A stretch of 64,000 nucleotides of DNA from Bacteroidales bacterium. GTDB taxonomy: Bacteria > Bacteroidota > Bacteroidia > Bacteroidales > UBA932. The notes under the pieces are model-generated. The model was not told the origin of the DNA and made no database searches. It saw only the letters and a program-made list of their open reading frames with translations. The position numbers and the translations under genes are program-made. The stretch is from positions 124,001 through 188,000 of the forward strand of contig JAFROX010000009.1 in the NCBI GenBank assembly GCA_017429475.1, read 5' to 3'. Shown here piece by piece: positions 1-8,682 of the stretch (positions are counted from its first letter, which is position 1; the number at the start of each line of letters is the position of its first letter).

Positions 1-618
1 CTGAGCGCGGTGCTCAGCGATGATTGCGTCAGCCTTCTGTGAGAAGAAGTCGTACATAACTCCCTCTACGGCAATGATGATCGCTGTGAAGAGGAAGCAG
101 CCTATTACAGCCAGGAACGGACCAACCTTAGGGATAAGACCAAGCACCAGGCTGATGGCGCAAACCACGATGCCGCAGAGCAGCCCGACGAAGAAGATGC
201 GCCACTTGTTGCCGTAAGTCGCATCATAACTGAGCTGGAGAGCCTTCAGTGGAGAGACGTGCTTGTCGATCAGGAAATAGATGGCGAAAGACCAGGCGAT
301 TCCGATGACCATAGCCGGGAAGAACATGAACAGCATTGCCGCAGTGACTCCGATGCTGATGAGGCCCATCAGGAGGAAGAAGTTGCCGAGATTCTTGAAG
401 TTGTCCTTCGAGAATATAGACAGGGGGTCAATCTTCTCGCCCCTGCCGACGCTGATGACAGCTTTGCAGAAGCCGATGGTAGTGCCGACATTGAGATAGG
501 GTATCCAGAATGTCAGGATATAGAGGATAATCATCAGAAACAGGGGAAAGAAATTCTTGAGGCCGCAGCGGATGCCGTCCCCGATGACCTTCATGATGTC
601 GAGTTTTTCAGTCGTCAT
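1..618 (-). CDS. Integral membrane protein, unknown function (3' end beyond window)
   Basis: The frame is open without a stop for 206 codons from the ATG at 618 to the window edge, so the C-terminus may be missing. The N-terminus MTTEKLDIMKVIGDGIRCGL is soluble, followed by hydrophobic blocks near residues 22-42, 76-116 and 136-185, enough for about five or six membrane spans. A short charged stretch after the last block (FFSQKADAIIAEH) suggests the end of the protein is near. I do not recognise the family; it resembles the poorly characterised polytopic membrane proteins common in Bacteroidales. A TAAATTTG -7-like box lies on the minus strand at 656-663, about 38 bases ahead of the start. 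The gene diverges from the GH2 lipoprotein. Confidence 0.75.
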   Translation of the reverse strand, partial: MTTEKLDIMKVIGDGIRCGLKNFFPLFLMIILYILTFWIPYLNVGTTIGFCKAVISVGRGEKIDPLSIFSKDNFKNLGNFFLLMGLISIGVTAAMLFMFFPAMVIGIAWSFAIYFLIDKHVSPLKALQLSYDATYGNKWRIFFVGLLCGIVVCAISLVLGLIPKVGPFLAVIGCFLFTAIIIAVEGVMYDFFSQKADAIIAEHRAQ

Positions 619-711
619 AGTATGTCAGTTTATTAGGTTAGAGACGTATAATATCCAAATTTAGCAAAAACATCGTAAATTAGCATTCATCTAAACTATC
701 TTAGGAAAACT

Positions 712-3700
712 ATGAACTTCTTCCGCAGAATCACATCCTGCCTTCTGCTCGCTGCCGCACTGACCGCCTGCACCGAGCCCGAATCCACAAGAGGCATAGG
801 CGTCTATCCCGGCAACCCCGACCAGTTCGACGGCCCCACACTCCAAGAGAACAATACCTACCGCAACCTGGCTCTCCAGCGTGCGGCCTGGCACTCTTCC
901 GCATATGACTACAACCTCACGGGTCATCTGGTCACCGACGGCATAGTCACCACCCAGTCTCCCTTCACTGTCGACGTGACGGTCAACGGAGAGCCTGTGA
1001 TAATGCGTCTTAAGGAAAGGCTGTTCGACGACAACTTCACCGGAATCACCGTTCCCGGCAAGGTTGACGCACGCGCTGAAGTGACATTCAGCGAAGGCGT
1101 CACTGCCGACAAGATATCTTTCGAGGGAAGCTGCCGCCTTCTGGCCGGCTCATTCCTCCCCCGCTCCTTCTCCCCGAAACTCATAGCCGTGCTTGAGGAC
1201 GGAACTCCCGTGGAGCTTCCCCTTCAACCCTGCAGTCCCACCATCCACGAGGGCGGCGGAAGCCAGAACGTCTCTGTGCTTGAAGGACTCACCGGCAAGA
1301 CGATGCAGCCCAAGAACGGCTCGTCAGGCGAGCTTGCGTTCGGCTACTCTGCCGATATTAACATGGGAAAGGTCTGCAGCCTCATAATGGATCTAGGCAA
1401 TGTCGCGGTACAAGAGTGGAACCTCACCGAGATGAACTTCTATGTCGACGGCCACGAGGTGTCGATGCTTCCTTCGGAGCGTTTCGTCAGCGCCTGGATA
1501 CCCGCAGGCACCAAGGGCGGATATGTGACCGTGGACCTCGGATCCGTCTCCAAGTTCAACAAATGCGTAATTCGCTGGGCAGGCAACGCGTCTGCTTCTG
1601 GACACATAGAAGTTTCTGCGGACGGCAAGGACTTCAGGCATATAGTGGGCTTCAACCAGGGCGCTTCCGAAATCGACGTGCACGAGAAGGCCCGCTACGT
1701 CCGGCTCTGCATCGACGGCCAGGCCGCAGTCTCTGAATTCGAAGTCTGGGGCACCGGCGGCCTCGATCCCAGGCCTCAGGCTGCAAAGACAGCCAAGGGC
1801 GACACTCTCGAGCTGTCCCGCGGCTTGTGGAAGCTGCAGCGCGCATCTGAGGTGAAGGATCGCGGTGAGACGATCTCCGCTCCTGACTTCAATGCCGACG
1901 GCTGGCTCGCAGCCACAGTACCTGGAACAGTACTTACCTCTTACTTCAACGCAGGAGCCATCCCCGACATACGCTACGACACCGACCAGCTGCAGCTCTC
2001 GGAGTCGTTCTTCAACAGCGACTTCTGGTACCGCGACACCTTCACCCTTCCCGAAGGTTTCGACGGCCGCAACCTCATACTCGACTTCAACGGCATCAAC
2101 TGGAAGGCCGACGTCTTCCTCAACGGACGCTTCATCGGCAAGATTGACGGAGCATTCCAAAGGGGACGCTTCGACGTTACCGGCAAGGTAGGCAAGGACA
2201 ATGTCCTCGCCGTTCTCATCCACCGCAACGCCCATCCAGGCATCATCAAGGAGCAGACGGCCATCACCGCCGACTCCAACGGCGGCATCCTCGGAGCCGA
2301 CAACCCTACCTTCCACCCTTCCATCGGCTGGGACTGGATCCCTACCGTCAGGGGCCGCAACATCGGCATCTGGGACAACGTCTACCTGAGAGCCGAGGGC
2401 AAGGTGACCGTGGATGACGGCTTCGTCCTCTGCAGGCTGGACGGCGGCAAGGCGATGGTATCTCCCGGCGCCGTGGTGAAGAACCTCACCGGCAAGGCCG
2501 TCGACGGACAGCTCAGGATCAAGATCGGCGATTTCCTGACTGAACAGACCGTAAGCCTGGCTCCGAACGAGGAGCGCGAGGTAGTGATGGAAGAGCGCCT
2601 TATGCCCGATGCCAAGCTCTGGTGGCCTGTAGGCTACGGAGAGCCGTATATGTATGACGTGACCGCCGAGTTCGTCTCCGGCGGAAAGACCGAGGGCAGC
2701 ACGGCATTCCAAAGCGGCCTTCGCGAAATGACCTACGACACTTCGAAGGGCATCCTCGACATCTTCATCAATGGCCGCAGGCTTATCTGCAACGGCGGCA
2801 ACTGGGGTTTCCCCGAGATTAACCTCACCTACCGCGAGAGGGAGTACGACGCCGCAGTGGCCTACCACGCCGATATGAATTTCACTATGATCCGCAACTG
2901 GGTGGGCCAGACCGGCGACGAGGAGTTCTTCGAGGCCTGCGACCGCCACGGCGTGATGATATGGCAGGACTTCTGGCTGGCCAATCCCTGGGACGGTCCG
3001 GACCCTGACGACAACGCGATGTTCATGGCCAACGCCGAGGACTTCGTGCGCAAGATACGCCGCCATCCGAGCATCGCTCTCTACTGCGGCCGCAACGAAG
3101 GCTACCCGCCCCAGATTCTGGACGACGGGCTGAGGCAGCTCGTGGCCGAGCGCCATCCGGGCATCATATACTTCCCGAACTCCGCCGACGACTTCGTGAG
3201 CGGACACGGCCCCTACAGGGCTATGCCGGTGAAGACCTACTTCGAGGCGGAGGTCGGCAAGGACCGACTCCACAGCGAGCGCGGAATGCCCAACGTGATG
3301 ACTGCCGAAAGCCTGAAACGCACTTTCCGCGAGGAGAACCAGTGGCCTCAGAACTATGTATGGGGCATCCACGACTACACCCTCGAGAACGCACAGAGCG
3401 CAGCCACCTTCAACGCTATGGTGGAGGAGCACTTCGGCCAGGCTTCTTCTATGGAGGAGTTCGCGAAATGGGCGCAGCTGGTAAACTATGACGGCTACCG
3501 CGCGATGTACGAGTCGCGCAGCTGGAACCGCAAGGGTCTCATCATCTGGATGAGCCACGCCTGCTGGCCTTCTATGGTATGGCAGACCTACGACTACTAC
3601 CTCGCTCCCACTGCAGCATACTTCGGCGCGAAGAAGGGATCTGCTCCGATCCGCATCCAGTGGAACCCGGTGCTCGAGTCCGTTGAGGTTGTCAACAACA

Positions 3701-4224
3701 GTTACGGTGACGTTACTGGCGCCGTGGCCGAGATCGGGGTCTACACCTACGACGGCAAGCTTGTGTTCTCGCGCAGCGACGAGGTTTCGATCGTGGACGA
3801 CAGCACCCTTCCGCTCGCTCCCCTGGCCGTGGATTCGACCAAGATCAGCGGTCCCCACTACCTGAAACTTACGCTTTCGAAGGCTGGCGAGACTCTCGCC
3901 GACAACTTCTATATCCACAGCTCTGACGGCGACCTCAAGGCGCTCAAGACTCTCCCGAAGACTACTGTCGAGATGCAGTCTCTGTTCAGGATGGTCGGCG
4001 ACGAGTGGGTCGGCGACGTGCAGTTCAAAAACACGGGCTCCACTCCTGCCCTGATGATGCAGCTCGACCTCCGTGCGGGCGGCCAGCAGGTTCTGCCGGT
4101 GCTCTACGAGGACAACTGGTTCTCGCTGCTCCCTGGCGAGTCGAAGTCTGTCACCATCCGCTGCAAGGTTCTCGACGCTCACGGCCGTCAGCCGGAGCTC
4201 AAGGTGTCTTCGCTGCTGAACTAA
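712..4224 (+). CDS. GH2-family lipoprotein, exo-beta-glucosaminidase/endo-beta-mannosidase-like, with N-terminal discoidin-type region
   Basis: 1170 residues. The N-terminus is a lipoprotein signal with lipobox LTAC and lipidated Cys20, so the enzyme is membrane-anchored, probably facing the periplasm or cell surface. Residues about 45-350 look like F5/8-type (discoidin) carbohydrate-binding modules (AAWHSSAYDYNLTGHLVTDG near 57; SADGKDF and ARYVRLCIDG near 305-335). The GH2 sugar-binding, sandwich and TIM-barrel domains follow from about 375. The acid/base is likely Glu796 in CGRNEG and the nucleophile Glu856 in HSERGMP; this pattern, with WQDFWLANPWDG, fits the GH2 branch of exo-beta-D-glucosaminidases and mannosylglycoprotein endo-beta-mannosidases. 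A TATCTTAG -7-like box is at 697-704. The exact substrate cannot be told from the sequence. Confidence 0.9.
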   Translation: MNFFRRITSCLLLAAALTACTEPESTRGIGVYPGNPDQFDGPTLQENNTYRNLALQRAAWHSSAYDYNLTGHLVTDGIVTTQSPFTVDVTVNGEPVIMRLKERLFDDNFTGITVPGKVDARAEVTFSEGVTADKISFEGSCRLLAGSFLPRSFSPKLIAVLEDGTPVELPLQPCSPTIHEGGGSQNVSVLEGLTGKTMQPKNGSSGELAFGYSADINMGKVCSLIMDLGNVAVQEWNLTEMNFYVDGHEVSMLPSERFVSAWIPAGTKGGYVTVDLGSVSKFNKCVIRWAGNASASGHIEVSADGKDFRHIVGFNQGASEIDVHEKARYVRLCIDGQAAVSEFEVWGTGGLDPRPQAAKTAKGDTLELSRGLWKLQRASEVKDRGETISAPDFNADGWLAATVPGTVLTSYFNAGAIPDIRYDTDQLQLSESFFNSDFWYRDTFTLPEGFDGRNLILDFNGINWKADVFLNGRFIGKIDGAFQRGRFDVTGKVGKDNVLAVLIHRNAHPGIIKEQTAITADSNGGILGADNPTFHPSIGWDWIPTVRGRNIGIWDNVYLRAEGKVTVDDGFVLCRLDGGKAMVSPGAVVKNLTGKAVDGQLRIKIGDFLTEQTVSLAPNEEREVVMEERLMPDAKLWWPVGYGEPYMYDVTAEFVSGGKTEGSTAFQSGLREMTYDTSKGILDIFINGRRLICNGGNWGFPEINLTYREREYDAAVAYHADMNFTMIRNWVGQTGDEEFFEACDRHGVMIWQDFWLANPWDGPDPDDNAMFMANAEDFVRKIRRHPSIALYCGRNEGYPPQILDDGLRQLVAERHPGIIYFPNSADDFVSGHGPYRAMPVKTYFEAEVGKDRLHSERGMPNVMTAESLKRTFREENQWPQNYVWGIHDYTLENAQSAATFNAMVEEHFGQASSMEEFAKWAQLVNYDGYRAMYESRSWNRKGLIIWMSHACWPSMVWQTYDYYLAPTAAYFGAKKGSAPIRIQWNPVLESVEVVNNSYGDVTGAVAEIGVYTYDGKLVFSRSDEVSIVDDSTLPLAPLAVDSTKISGPHYLKLTLSKAGETLADNFYIHSSDGDLKALKTLPKTTVEMQSLFRMVGDEWVGDVQFKNTGSTPALMMQLDLRAGGQQVLPVLYEDNWFSLLPGESKSVTIRCKVLDAHGRQPELKVSSLLN

Positions 4225-4240
4225 CTTATCTAGATATCCT

Positions 4241-4663
4241 ATGGCCAGGATTTATGTCGCCTCCAGCTGGAGGAACCAGTACTACCCAGAGGTCGTGACC
4301 CGTCTCCGCGAGGCTGGCCACGAGGTCTATGATTTCCGTAATCCTCCCCACGGAGGTAACGGCTTCCGCTGGACGGACATCGATCCTGAAGCGCTTCGCT
4401 GGTCTTTCGCTCAGTATGCGGAGGGTCTGCATCACCCCAAGGCCGAGCGCCAGTTCAGGGCTGACGAGGAGGCTCTGGACTGGGCCGACACCTGCGTGCT
4501 GGTCCTCCCCTGCGGGCGCAGTGCGCACACTGAGGCGGGATGGTTTGCGGGTGCTAAGAAGAAGGTGATCGCCTACATTCCGGAGATGGTGGAACCGGAA
4601 CTGATGTACAAGTTGTTCGACGGTGTCGTGGGCTCGCTGGACGAGCTCATAGACTGTCTGTGA
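4241..4663 (+). CDS. Nucleoside 2-deoxyribosyltransferase-like protein
   Basis: 140 residues, the usual size for this Rossmann-like family. MARIYVASSWRN at the N-terminus is the first beta-strand and phosphate/sugar-binding turn; RSAHTEAGWFAGAKK near 106-120 carries the glutamate used as nucleophile in nucleoside 2-deoxyribosyltransferases. Known members swap bases on deoxyribonucleosides or hydrolyse the N-glycosidic bond; which reaction this one performs is open. It starts 16 bases after the GH2 stop, so it could be co-transcribed, but no functional link is evident. It is convergent with the next gene, with four bases between the stops. Confidence 0.75.
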   Translation: MARIYVASSWRNQYYPEVVTRLREAGHEVYDFRNPPHGGNGFRWTDIDPEALRWSFAQYAEGLHHPKAERQFRADEEALDWADTCVLVLPCGRSAHTEAGWFAGAKKKVIAYIPEMVEPELMYKLFDGVVGSLDELIDCL

Positions 4664-4667
4664 AATG

Positions 4668-5555
4668 CTACTTGTTGCGGTTCAGCAGGCTGTCCAGCTG
4701 CCGGGCGTAGAGCAGGTTCGCATTGACTGAGTCTGCATCTGGGTGTGGCTGTTTGTAATCTGAGATATCCAGCTCCAGGTCATCTTCCTCTGCAACGTCT
4801 GCTAGGGCGTCGGTGAACGCCATCACTTCTTCCTCGGGGATGTCGATCAGCTTCATATTGCTGCGGTTCATCTGGCGGATATAGTCTGCACAGTAGGCGA
4901 GCCAGGCCTTGATCGAATTCGGCTGCAGCAGCTGCCGCCGTACCTGCTCGTCGCGAAGCAGTTTCTCGGTTATGGTCTTGCCTGGATAGGAAGAAGCGTT
5001 GTTGACTACCTGGGCTGGTTTCTGCGCATATTCGATAGCTTCGTCGTTGAGTTCCTGCTCTATGAAGTTCATATATGAGAAACAGGCTCCGACATTGTCG
5101 ATGAACTGGAAATTGCCCATATTCTTCCACGTGTCGATATTGCTGCTGAAGATGGTTTCGGCTGTCTTGTCGTGGCTCATTATGGGTGTCTCAAAGACTT
5201 CTGCTATCGCATCGTCGAACGGGCCTTCACCGAGTTTTGCAACTTGATCTATGGGCAGTCTGAGCAGCCAGGTCGCAATGCTGTCCATCCTGTTCCACTC
5301 TTCTGCCCTGTCTTCGAGGTTGCGGGCGAATGATTCGATGCTGCTCATCACCATCAGGGCGGTGAGACGGCGGTCTTTGTTGCGGTTGAAGTGGTTGATC
5401 AGCCCTGTGGTTCCGAATGTCAGGATGATGGACAGTGTGGTTCCTGCGAAGGCTACCAGCAGGCGTTCCATCAGGCTGCCTTTTTTCCTTTCGCGCTTCT
5501 CGCTCTTTTCGACCTTTTCGACCTTTGGTTCTTCCTTGGCTTTTGCCTTTGTCAT
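4668..5555 (-). CDS. Single-pass membrane protein, unknown function
   Basis: 295 residues, unrecognised. The first 30 residues are almost all Lys, Glu and Arg, then one membrane span follows at about 32-53 (LLVAFAGTTLSIILTFGTTGLI), then a mostly helical, acidic soluble domain to the end. The positive N-terminus ahead of the span suggests an N-in topology with the large domain outside the cytoplasm. It lies 19 bases after the stop of the 121-residue gene upstream on the same strand, so the two are probably co-transcribed. No catalytic motif is visible. Confidence 0.65.
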   Translation of the reverse strand: MTKAKAKEEPKVEKVEKSEKRERKKGSLMERLLVAFAGTTLSIILTFGTTGLINHFNRNKDRRLTALMVMSSIESFARNLEDRAEEWNRMDSIATWLLRLPIDQVAKLGEGPFDDAIAEVFETPIMSHDKTAETIFSSNIDTWKNMGNFQFIDNVGACFSYMNFIEQELNDEAIEYAQKPAQVVNNASSYPGKTITEKLLRDEQVRRQLLQPNSIKAWLAYCADYIRQMNRSNMKLIDIPEEEVMAFTDALADVAEEDDLELDISDYKQPHPDADSVNANLLYARQLDSLLNRNK

Positions 5556-5574
5556 ATAGATCCCTGGCTGTAGA

Positions 5575-5940
5575 TTATATTTCGCTTTTCACTTTCTGGT
5601 AGGGTATGCCGCGCCTGTCGAGTGACGTCAGTATCCTGGCGTAGGCTTTATGGGGTTCGTTTTGGGCGAATCTTCTGCCTATGGCTTTCAGCAGTGTGTC
5701 GGAGTGTTTTACGTTGAAGCTGTCTTTGAGTCTGGCGGTGTGCATCGGGCTGACTATGACTCCTTCGGCGTTTTTGGGGTCGTCGTCCCAGCCGTCGCGG
5801 GTGAGGATGAATTGTCCGTTCTCAACTTTTGCAACGATGCTGTAGCCGGCACGGTTGTAATATGTGGCTTGTGGTACGTTTTCTTTCCAGACGATCTCGA
5901 TGTTGGATGACCGCTGTTTCTTGATGTCTGACTTTGCCAT
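5575..5940 (-). CDS. Hypothetical protein, 121 residues
   Basis: A small soluble protein with basic ends and no signal or membrane segment. The middle (YYNRAGYSIVAKVENGQFILTRDGWDDDP) looks like beta strands, and the C-terminal third (LLKAIGRRFAQNEPHKAYARILTSLDRRGIPY) is helical and basic. I do not recognise the family. It is first in a probable two-gene transcript with the membrane protein that follows on the minus strand. Confidence 0.6.
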   Translation of the reverse strand: MAKSDIKKQRSSNIEIVWKENVPQATYYNRAGYSIVAKVENGQFILTRDGWDDDPKNAEGVIVSPMHTARLKDSFNVKHSDTLLKAIGRRFAQNEPHKAYARILTSLDRRGIPYQKVKSEI

Positions 5941-6006
5941 GGGATTACAATTGTTTTGGTACTGTTAGAGTACTAAAGTTAAGATAATTCTATGAAAACA
6001 TAATAA

Positions 6007-6813
6007 TTATTGCTGCGCAATCACTGTGATTTCGTGAAGGGTGAACAATCCGTTCTCATCAATGGTGAGGGGAACTGACAGTTCGGGCATATCGTCGTAA
6101 AACAGCACGGGAGCAGAAGCGTATTTCACTCCGGGAATGAAAATGACTTTGGGAGCACCGCTGCTGACATCATAGTACAGCTGCTCGGCTATCCATAACG
6201 GCTGCTGCTCATCGAAGCCGCCCATTTCCTTGAGGGAATTGGTGACTGTCGCCAGCAGCTTGTCTCCGTCGTAGAGCGAGATGGTTTCACCCTTGATGCT
6301 ATAACGCAGGCGTTGCTGCAGTTCCTGCTGCACTCCGTAGGGGTTGACTTCTGTCTTTACATAAGCCAGGTCGTTGTCGCCGAAGCGGATCTGATGGAGC
6401 CATTCTACCCGGATGCCCGTGCCTTCCATAGCCGAACTGGTAAGCCAGAGGTCGCCCGTTTTGGCATTGTAACTGGCCTGCGGTGCGCGGGTGTTGCGGA
6501 TGTTCGGGAAGGTGGTGGATATCGCTCCTTTCGTCACATTGATGCCATAGCCCTCAGTAGAGGTCTCGTCAACTTCGTCGATGCTTGCTACGTTTATTTC
6601 GTTTTCGGTGTCGTTAAACAGATCGTGGCAATGGTACTTCATCGCCTTTGTCATTGCCTGCTGGACATGGTCCGGCATATTGTCTGACATAACAGGCTCT
6701 TCCAATGTGCCTGCAAACTGCTTCTTGTCTGCACGGGCAGTCCTGCACCCGGCCACCATCATAGCAAACGTCAAGATTGCTATGGCAAAACTGATATAAG
6801 TCTTTCTTTTCAT
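6007..6813 (-). CDS. Lipoprotein, unknown function, coupled to fic
   Basis: 268 residues. MKRKTYISFAIAILTFAMMVAGC is a lipoprotein signal with lipobox VAGC. The mature part is beta-rich with no motif I recognise; segments such as AKTGDLWLTSSAM and SLYDGDKLLATVTNS look like short repeated strands. Its ATG overlaps the stop of the Fic gene by four bases, so translation is probably coupled. A lipoprotein directly coupled to a cytoplasmic AMP-transferase is an odd pairing; a functional connection is possible but not shown. Confidence 0.65.
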   Translation of the reverse strand: MKRKTYISFAIAILTFAMMVAGCRTARADKKQFAGTLEEPVMSDNMPDHVQQAMTKAMKYHCHDLFNDTENEINVASIDEVDETSTEGYGINVTKGAISTTFPNIRNTRAPQASYNAKTGDLWLTSSAMEGTGIRVEWLHQIRFGDNDLAYVKTEVNPYGVQQELQQRLRYSIKGETISLYDGDKLLATVTNSLKEMGGFDEQQPLWIAEQLYYDVSSGAPKVIFIPGVKYASAPVLFYDDMPELSVPLTIDENGLFTLHEITVIAQQ

Positions 6814-7703
6814 ATTGTGCGAATATACTGAATCTTGAAGTAGTCAAGCAACGCCTTGTAGTTGTCCTGGGCCGTAAGACAGGTGTCTGTGAGATAGCCA
6901 TTGACGTGCCCCCACTCTCTGAGACCTCTGTAATAGAATAGCTTGAGATCTTCGGTAATGATAAACGGTACGATTCCGTTCGCTAGGCATTCCTTGAACA
7001 TTACCAGTCTTCCGACCCTGCCGTTTCCATCCTGGAACGGATGGATGGCCTCAAACTTTTGGTGGAGGTCGATAATGTCCTCCAACGACTTGGGCTCTTT
7101 TGCGTTGTATGAAGACAGGAGGGCTTTCATCTGCGTGTGGACCTCTTCCGGAGGGCAGGTGGTGTTTCCGCCTACTTCATTGGGCAATTTCTTATAATCT
7201 ACGACATTGAACCAGGACTTGCTGCTGTCGGATGTCCCTGTCTTGAGTATTCTATGTATTTCCTTGATAAAAGGTTCGGAGAGTTTTTCTTCTGCCCGGT
7301 CAATGATAAGGTCGATGCAGCGGAAGTGATTGGTTGTCTCTATGATATCATCGACATTGATGTTCTCGTCTCTTATGCCGATTGTATTTGTCTCGAAAAT
7401 AAACCGGGTCTGTTCGTGTGTAAGACGGCTGCCTTCTATATGGTTGGAGTTATACGTGAAGTCTATCTGGGTACGATGATAGATGCCGCCGCTGATCTTG
7501 CCTTCCTTCTCTTCACGGAGTCGTTTCAGCAAAGGACTAGCTTTCTGCTTGCCTTTTCGCGGCAACGGGGCATCGGCAGGAATGTTCCAGGTCTTTCCGA
7601 CAAGCACAGCCCCTGCAATCTTCCCGGTCGCACACCAGTTCCTGACGGTACGCTCGGGGAGTTCATGTTGTTGTGCAAATTGGCTGACTGATATGAGTTC
7701 CAT
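6810..7703 (-). CDS. fic: Fic-domain AMP-transferase with N-terminal helix-turn-helix and self-inhibitory helix
   Basis: 297 residues from the ATG at 7703; a TTG four codons upstream is unlikely because it lies in the putative operator. The N-terminus (ISVSQFAQQHELPERTVRNW) is a MerR/excisionase-like helix-turn-helix. The class II inhibitory motif (S/T)xxxE(G/N) appears as SNHIEG at 86-91. The Fic active site HPFQDGNGRVGR is complete at 221-232 with catalytic His221. Fic enzymes transfer AMP (or related groups) from a nucleotide to Ser/Thr/Tyr of target proteins; the SNHIEG glutamate normally blocks productive ATP binding. The DNA-binding domain plus the palindromes ahead of the gene suggest autoregulation. 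A lipoprotein gene overlaps its stop by four bases. Confidence 0.88.
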   Translation of the reverse strand: MELISVSQFAQQHELPERTVRNWCATGKIAGAVLVGKTWNIPADAPLPRKGKQKASPLLKRLREEKEGKISGGIYHRTQIDFTYNSNHIEGSRLTHEQTRFIFETNTIGIRDENINVDDIIETTNHFRCIDLIIDRAEEKLSEPFIKEIHRILKTGTSDSSKSWFNVVDYKKLPNEVGGNTTCPPEEVHTQMKALLSSYNAKEPKSLEDIIDLHQKFEAIHPFQDGNGRVGRLVMFKECLANGIVPFIITEDLKLFYYRGLREWGHVNGYLTDTCLTAQDNYKALLDYFKIQYIRTI

Positions 7704-7705
7704 CC

Positions 7706-7772
7706 TTATCGGCAATTATTGCGTGATAACTGAGTACAAATATACCAATTCTTGCCGATATCGGCAAGAATT
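7706..7772 (-). promoter_or_regulatory. Promoter and palindromic operator of fic
   Basis: Read on the minus strand, a TTG (-33) is followed after 20 bases by TATATTTG (-7; plus 7737-7744), a standard Bacteroidota promoter. A perfect 26-base palindrome (arm ATTCTTGCCGAT, 7747-7772) covers the -33 box and most of the spacer. A second, imperfect inverted repeat (7706-7729) between the -7 box and the ATG carries the same TTGCCGATAA half-site. Both would block RNA polymerase if bound; the helix-turn-helix of Fic is the obvious candidate. The binding itself is inferred. Confidence 0.7.
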
Positions 7773-7778
7773 TACCGT

Positions 7779-8450
7779 TTACCAGATGAAGGGCAGGATT
7801 CTGTACTTGACTTTCTTCTTATACTCGGCATAGCCCTCCAGTCCTTCTTCGAGGACTTCCTCTTCATTCTTGATGCGTTTGGCTATCACGGGGATGTAGC
7901 CGAGCATTATGATGAAGGAAATGGGAGACGCAAGCACCAGAGGCATTGCCAGGAAGAGGATGGTGGTGGCCATATACATCGGATGACGGACAATGCCATA
8001 AAGGCCTGTATCGATGACCTTCTGGTTTTCCTGGACCTCGATGGTCCGGGACAGGTAGGTGTTCTCCCGAAGTACCTCGGCATACAGTAGATAAGAAACA
8101 ACAAACACACCTGCTGCCACCCAGACAACCCAATCGGGCAGCACGAGCCATCCATACCGCCAGTTCAGTCCGGCAACCACGAAAGCTGCGCAGAACAGCA
8201 GCCCGCTCAGTTTCACCACGGTCTTCTGTTCGGCCTCCTGCTCCCTGGCGTTGAGGCGTTTCCGCAACAGGTCGGGGTTCCTTGCCATCATCACCAGCCC
8301 GGCGATGAACATCGGCACGAAGAGGATGCCCATCAGCAGCCATCCTTGCCAAAAGTGAAATGAGCCCGCCGGCAGGAAAAGCAGCAGGCCGACGATGGCG
8401 ACGCCGAGCAGAAACTTTGCGAGCGACTGTATGAGCAATCTCTTATCCAT
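7779..8450 (-). CDS. Isoprenylcysteine carboxyl methyltransferase-like membrane methyltransferase
   Basis: 223 residues with about five membrane spans. The signature YGIVRHPMYMATTILFLAMPLVL in the C-terminal half and the final LEEGLEGYAEYKKKVKYRILPF, with its conserved Glu and Tyr, are typical of the ICMT/phospholipid methyltransferase superfamily, which binds S-adenosylmethionine at the membrane face. Bacteria do not usually prenylate proteins, so the natural substrate is probably a small hydrophobic thiol or a lipid; this is not resolvable here. It lies four bases downstream of the 67-residue membrane protein, in the same orientation. Confidence 0.8.
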   Translation of the reverse strand: MDKRLLIQSLAKFLLGVAIVGLLLFLPAGSFHFWQGWLLMGILFVPMFIAGLVMMARNPDLLRKRLNAREQEAEQKTVVKLSGLLFCAAFVVAGLNWRYGWLVLPDWVVWVAAGVFVVSYLLYAEVLRENTYLSRTIEVQENQKVIDTGLYGIVRHPMYMATTILFLAMPLVLASPISFIIMLGYIPVIAKRIKNEEEVLEEGLEGYAEYKKKVKYRILPFIW

Positions 8451-8454
8451 AAGT

Positions 8455-8658
8455 TTACTTTTGGCTTTGCTTCAATCTCTTGAGTCCATCCGCGATGAGA
8501 AGTACGGATGCGATAAGTGATGCGACTGCGAAGAACCAGCGCTTGAATTCGTGATTACCTGTGACAATTAGTTTGACGAGCAGGATGCAGCAGGCCAAAA
8601 CGACAAGGCTGCATACGACAACCATCACGATGGTCTGGGTTCGTTTCCTGGTATCCAT
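8455..8658 (-). CDS. Small two-span membrane protein
   Basis: 67 residues: a basic N-terminus MDTRKRTQ, a span at about 9-30 (IVMVVVCSLVVLACCILLVKLI), a short loop, a second span at about 40-57 (WFFAVASLIASVLLIADGL), and a basic tail. The family is unknown. It sits between crcB (24 bases upstream) and the methyltransferase (four bases downstream), both in the same direction, so it is probably part of that transcript. Confidence 0.55.
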   Translation of the reverse strand: MDTRKRTQTIVMVVVCSLVVLACCILLVKLIVTGNHEFKRWFFAVASLIASVLLIADGLKRLKQSQK

Positions 8659-8682
8659 AATTACTGATTTGTTTATGCGAGT

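Noticed and set aside
1393-4182. 929-codon minus-strand frame opposite the GH2 gene
   Set aside because: Shadow frame; the GH2 protein on the other strand has a lipoprotein signal and catalytic motifs.
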